NCBI RefSeq assembly: GCF_000280925.3
Contig: NZ_CP012109.1
Coordinates: 9,212,001 to 9,276,000, forward strand
From: Myxococcus hansupus
GTDB taxonomy: Bacteria > Myxococcota > Myxococcia > Myxococcales > Myxococcaceae
DNA length: 64,000 nucleotides
Reading direction: 5' to 3'
This document shows positions 63,261 through 64,000 of this stretch, piece by piece. The notes below the pieces were generated by a model that had not been told where the DNA came from, made no database searches, and saw only the letters and a list, made by a program, of their open reading frames with translations. Numbering within the stretch: the first letter of the stretch is position 1; every line of letters starts with the position of its first letter. A program made the position numbers and the translations under genes.

Positions 63261-63388
63261 GCGGAATGTTGGTGGGTGGGCGGAACGACCGCTGAGCGTC
63301 AGCCGGCGCACGAACTACGTGTTTGCCGCATGACCGACGTGCGCCTCCTGCCCGGGAGGGCACCTGTCACCCGAGCGGAGAAGGACTA

Positions 63389-63433
63389 CCGGTTGTCTTG
63401 GCCGCGAGAAACGCGGCTACCCGAAAAAACCGG
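63389..63433 (+). promoter_or_regulatory. Nested hairpin in the 5' leader of the NGLST lipoprotein
   Basis: An outer stem CCGGTT/AACCGG (63389-63394 with 63428-63433) encloses a perfect hairpin GCCGCG-AGAAA-CGCGGC (63401-63417). The outer 3' arm covers the first two bases of the GGAGG ribosome site (63432-63436), five bases before the ATG. The structure could limit translation. No known riboswitch is recognised. Confidence 0.4.
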
Positions 63434-63441
63434 AGGTCGTC

Positions 63442-64000
63442 ATGTATCGCCACTCCACCCAGCAGAACCGTCCCAGCTCCACCCTGACCCACACCGCCCG
63501 CCGTTTCACGCGTCAGTGGGAGCTGTTGCCGGCGTTGCTCCTCGCCGCCGCGGTGGGATGCGGCCCCGCAGGGCAGGTGGACGATGTGGGCGAGCCGCTG
63601 AGCGCCCAGTCCTCCGGTCTGGTGTCATCGAACGGCCTGTCCACGAACGGCCTGTCCACGAATGGCCTGTCCACGAATGGCCTGTCCACGAACGGCTTGT
63701 CGACAAACGGCTTGTCGACGAATGGCTTGTCGACAAACGGCCTGTCCACGAATGGTTTCAATACGTGGTTCAGCCAGGACCCCGTCAAGTCGGAGGAGGT
63801 GATGCGGTACATCGTCCGCTGCGCGCTCCCCGCGGGGCAGACGCTGTCGTACACGTACGCGGGGACCACGCACACGTGGACGGGCTCGTTGGGGCTGGCC
63901 ACGACGTGGGCGCATCCTCAGCAGGGGCTCAGTGGGCCGACGTTGCTCGAGCAGCAGTTGGTGTCGAGCTGCCTGGCGGCGCACGTGAACAAGTTCGGCG
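63442..64000 (+). CDS. Lipoprotein with NGLST pentapeptide repeats (cut by window end)
   Basis: The visible 186 residues start MYRHSTQQNRPSS with a GGAGG site. They have a hydrophobic run ending AAAVGC (lipobox, Cys near residue 40), eight tandem NGLST units plus one degenerate unit, and then a Cys-containing domain (MRYIVRCALPAGQTLSYTYAGTTHTWTGSLGLATTW). The repeat likely forms an extended spacer between the membrane anchor and the exported domain. The 3' end lies outside the window, so the full length is unknown. Confidence 0.7.
   Translation, partial: MYRHSTQQNRPSSTLTHTARRFTRQWELLPALLLAAAVGCGPAGQVDDVGEPLSAQSSGLVSSNGLSTNGLSTNGLSTNGLSTNGLSTNGLSTNGLSTNGLSTNGFNTWFSQDPVKSEEVMRYIVRCALPAGQTLSYTYAGTTHTWTGSLGLATTWAHPQQGLSGPTLLEQQLVSSCLAAHVNKFG
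63631..63765 (+). repeat. 15-bp coding tandem repeat (NGLST x8 plus one degenerate)
   Basis: Nine consecutive 15-bp units encode NGLST eight times, then NGFNT. The codons vary at third positions (AAC/AAT, CTG/TTG, TCC/TCG, ACG/ACA), so the peptide is conserved more strongly than the DNA. Confidence 0.85.

Overview
The window is a high-G+C chromosomal segment with long, densely packed genes, strong third-position G/C bias and many convergent gene pairs only 4 to 20 bases apart. Several markers point to a myxobacterium of the Myxococcaceae (Myxococcus/Corallococcus type): a DUF2378 (TIGR02265) paralogue, a response regulator with a C-terminal PilZ-like domain of the TIGR02266 type, a stand-alone DnaK paralogue, six histidine kinases plus a pseudokinase, and numerous secreted lipoproteins. 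The species cannot be fixed from the sequence alone.

Layout. 1-5.3 kb: secreted or outer-membrane hypothetical proteins and a GAF-PAS-GAF histidine kinase, all on the minus strand. 5.4-10.4 kb: a HAD hydrolase facing the ATP synthase genes atpH and atpA, which are separated by a degenerate histidine kinase. 10.5-18.2 kb: a DnaK-like chaperone with a response regulator, a beta-propeller lipoprotein, a MATE exporter and an esterase. 18.2-33.2 kb: a HEAT-repeat gene carrying a one-base frameshift, then a complete type I-C CRISPR-Cas operon (cas3-cas5-cas8c-cas7-cas4-cas1-cas2), a leader, and an array of 70 clear repeats plus one decayed repeat. 33.2-36.1 kb: small hypothetical genes, an alpha/beta hydrolase and an outer-membrane barrel. 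36.3-42.7 kb: a four-gene operon matching the MoxR-vWA-beta-propeller ternary systems. 42.7-49.5 kb: two response regulators, two sensor kinases and a small ParE-like gene. 49.9-56.3 kb: a lipoprotein, a DUF2378 protein, an XRE-type regulator and a TonB-dependent receptor with its own TonB C-terminal domain. 56.4-64 kb: two more kinases, a secreted protein, a DUF4394 lipoprotein and the start of a lipoprotein with an NGLST pentapeptide repeat, cut off by the window end.

How parts work together. The cas genes read as one translationally coupled operon (ATGA and TGATG junctions) and run straight into the leader. The repeat hairpin and its 11-nt 3' tail fit Cas5d processing. The most informative detail lies in the spacers. 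Two spacer pairs differ almost only at synonymous codon positions (spacers 61/69 both spell NQDAEAQILAW; spacers 20/47, on opposite strands, both spell VEIAPNVEA), so the array sampled the same gene positions from diverged relatives of the same invaders. A block of 14 consecutive variant repeats, and compensatory base-pair changes in the oldest repeats, record the array's history.

The MoxR operon is the best candidate for a poorly characterised system. A MoxR AAA+ ATPase is coupled to a small bpX-type protein, a protein combining a vWA-like region with a beta-propeller, and a 948-residue helical-repeat/beta-propeller protein. Family names are from memory of sequence patterns; no database search was run.
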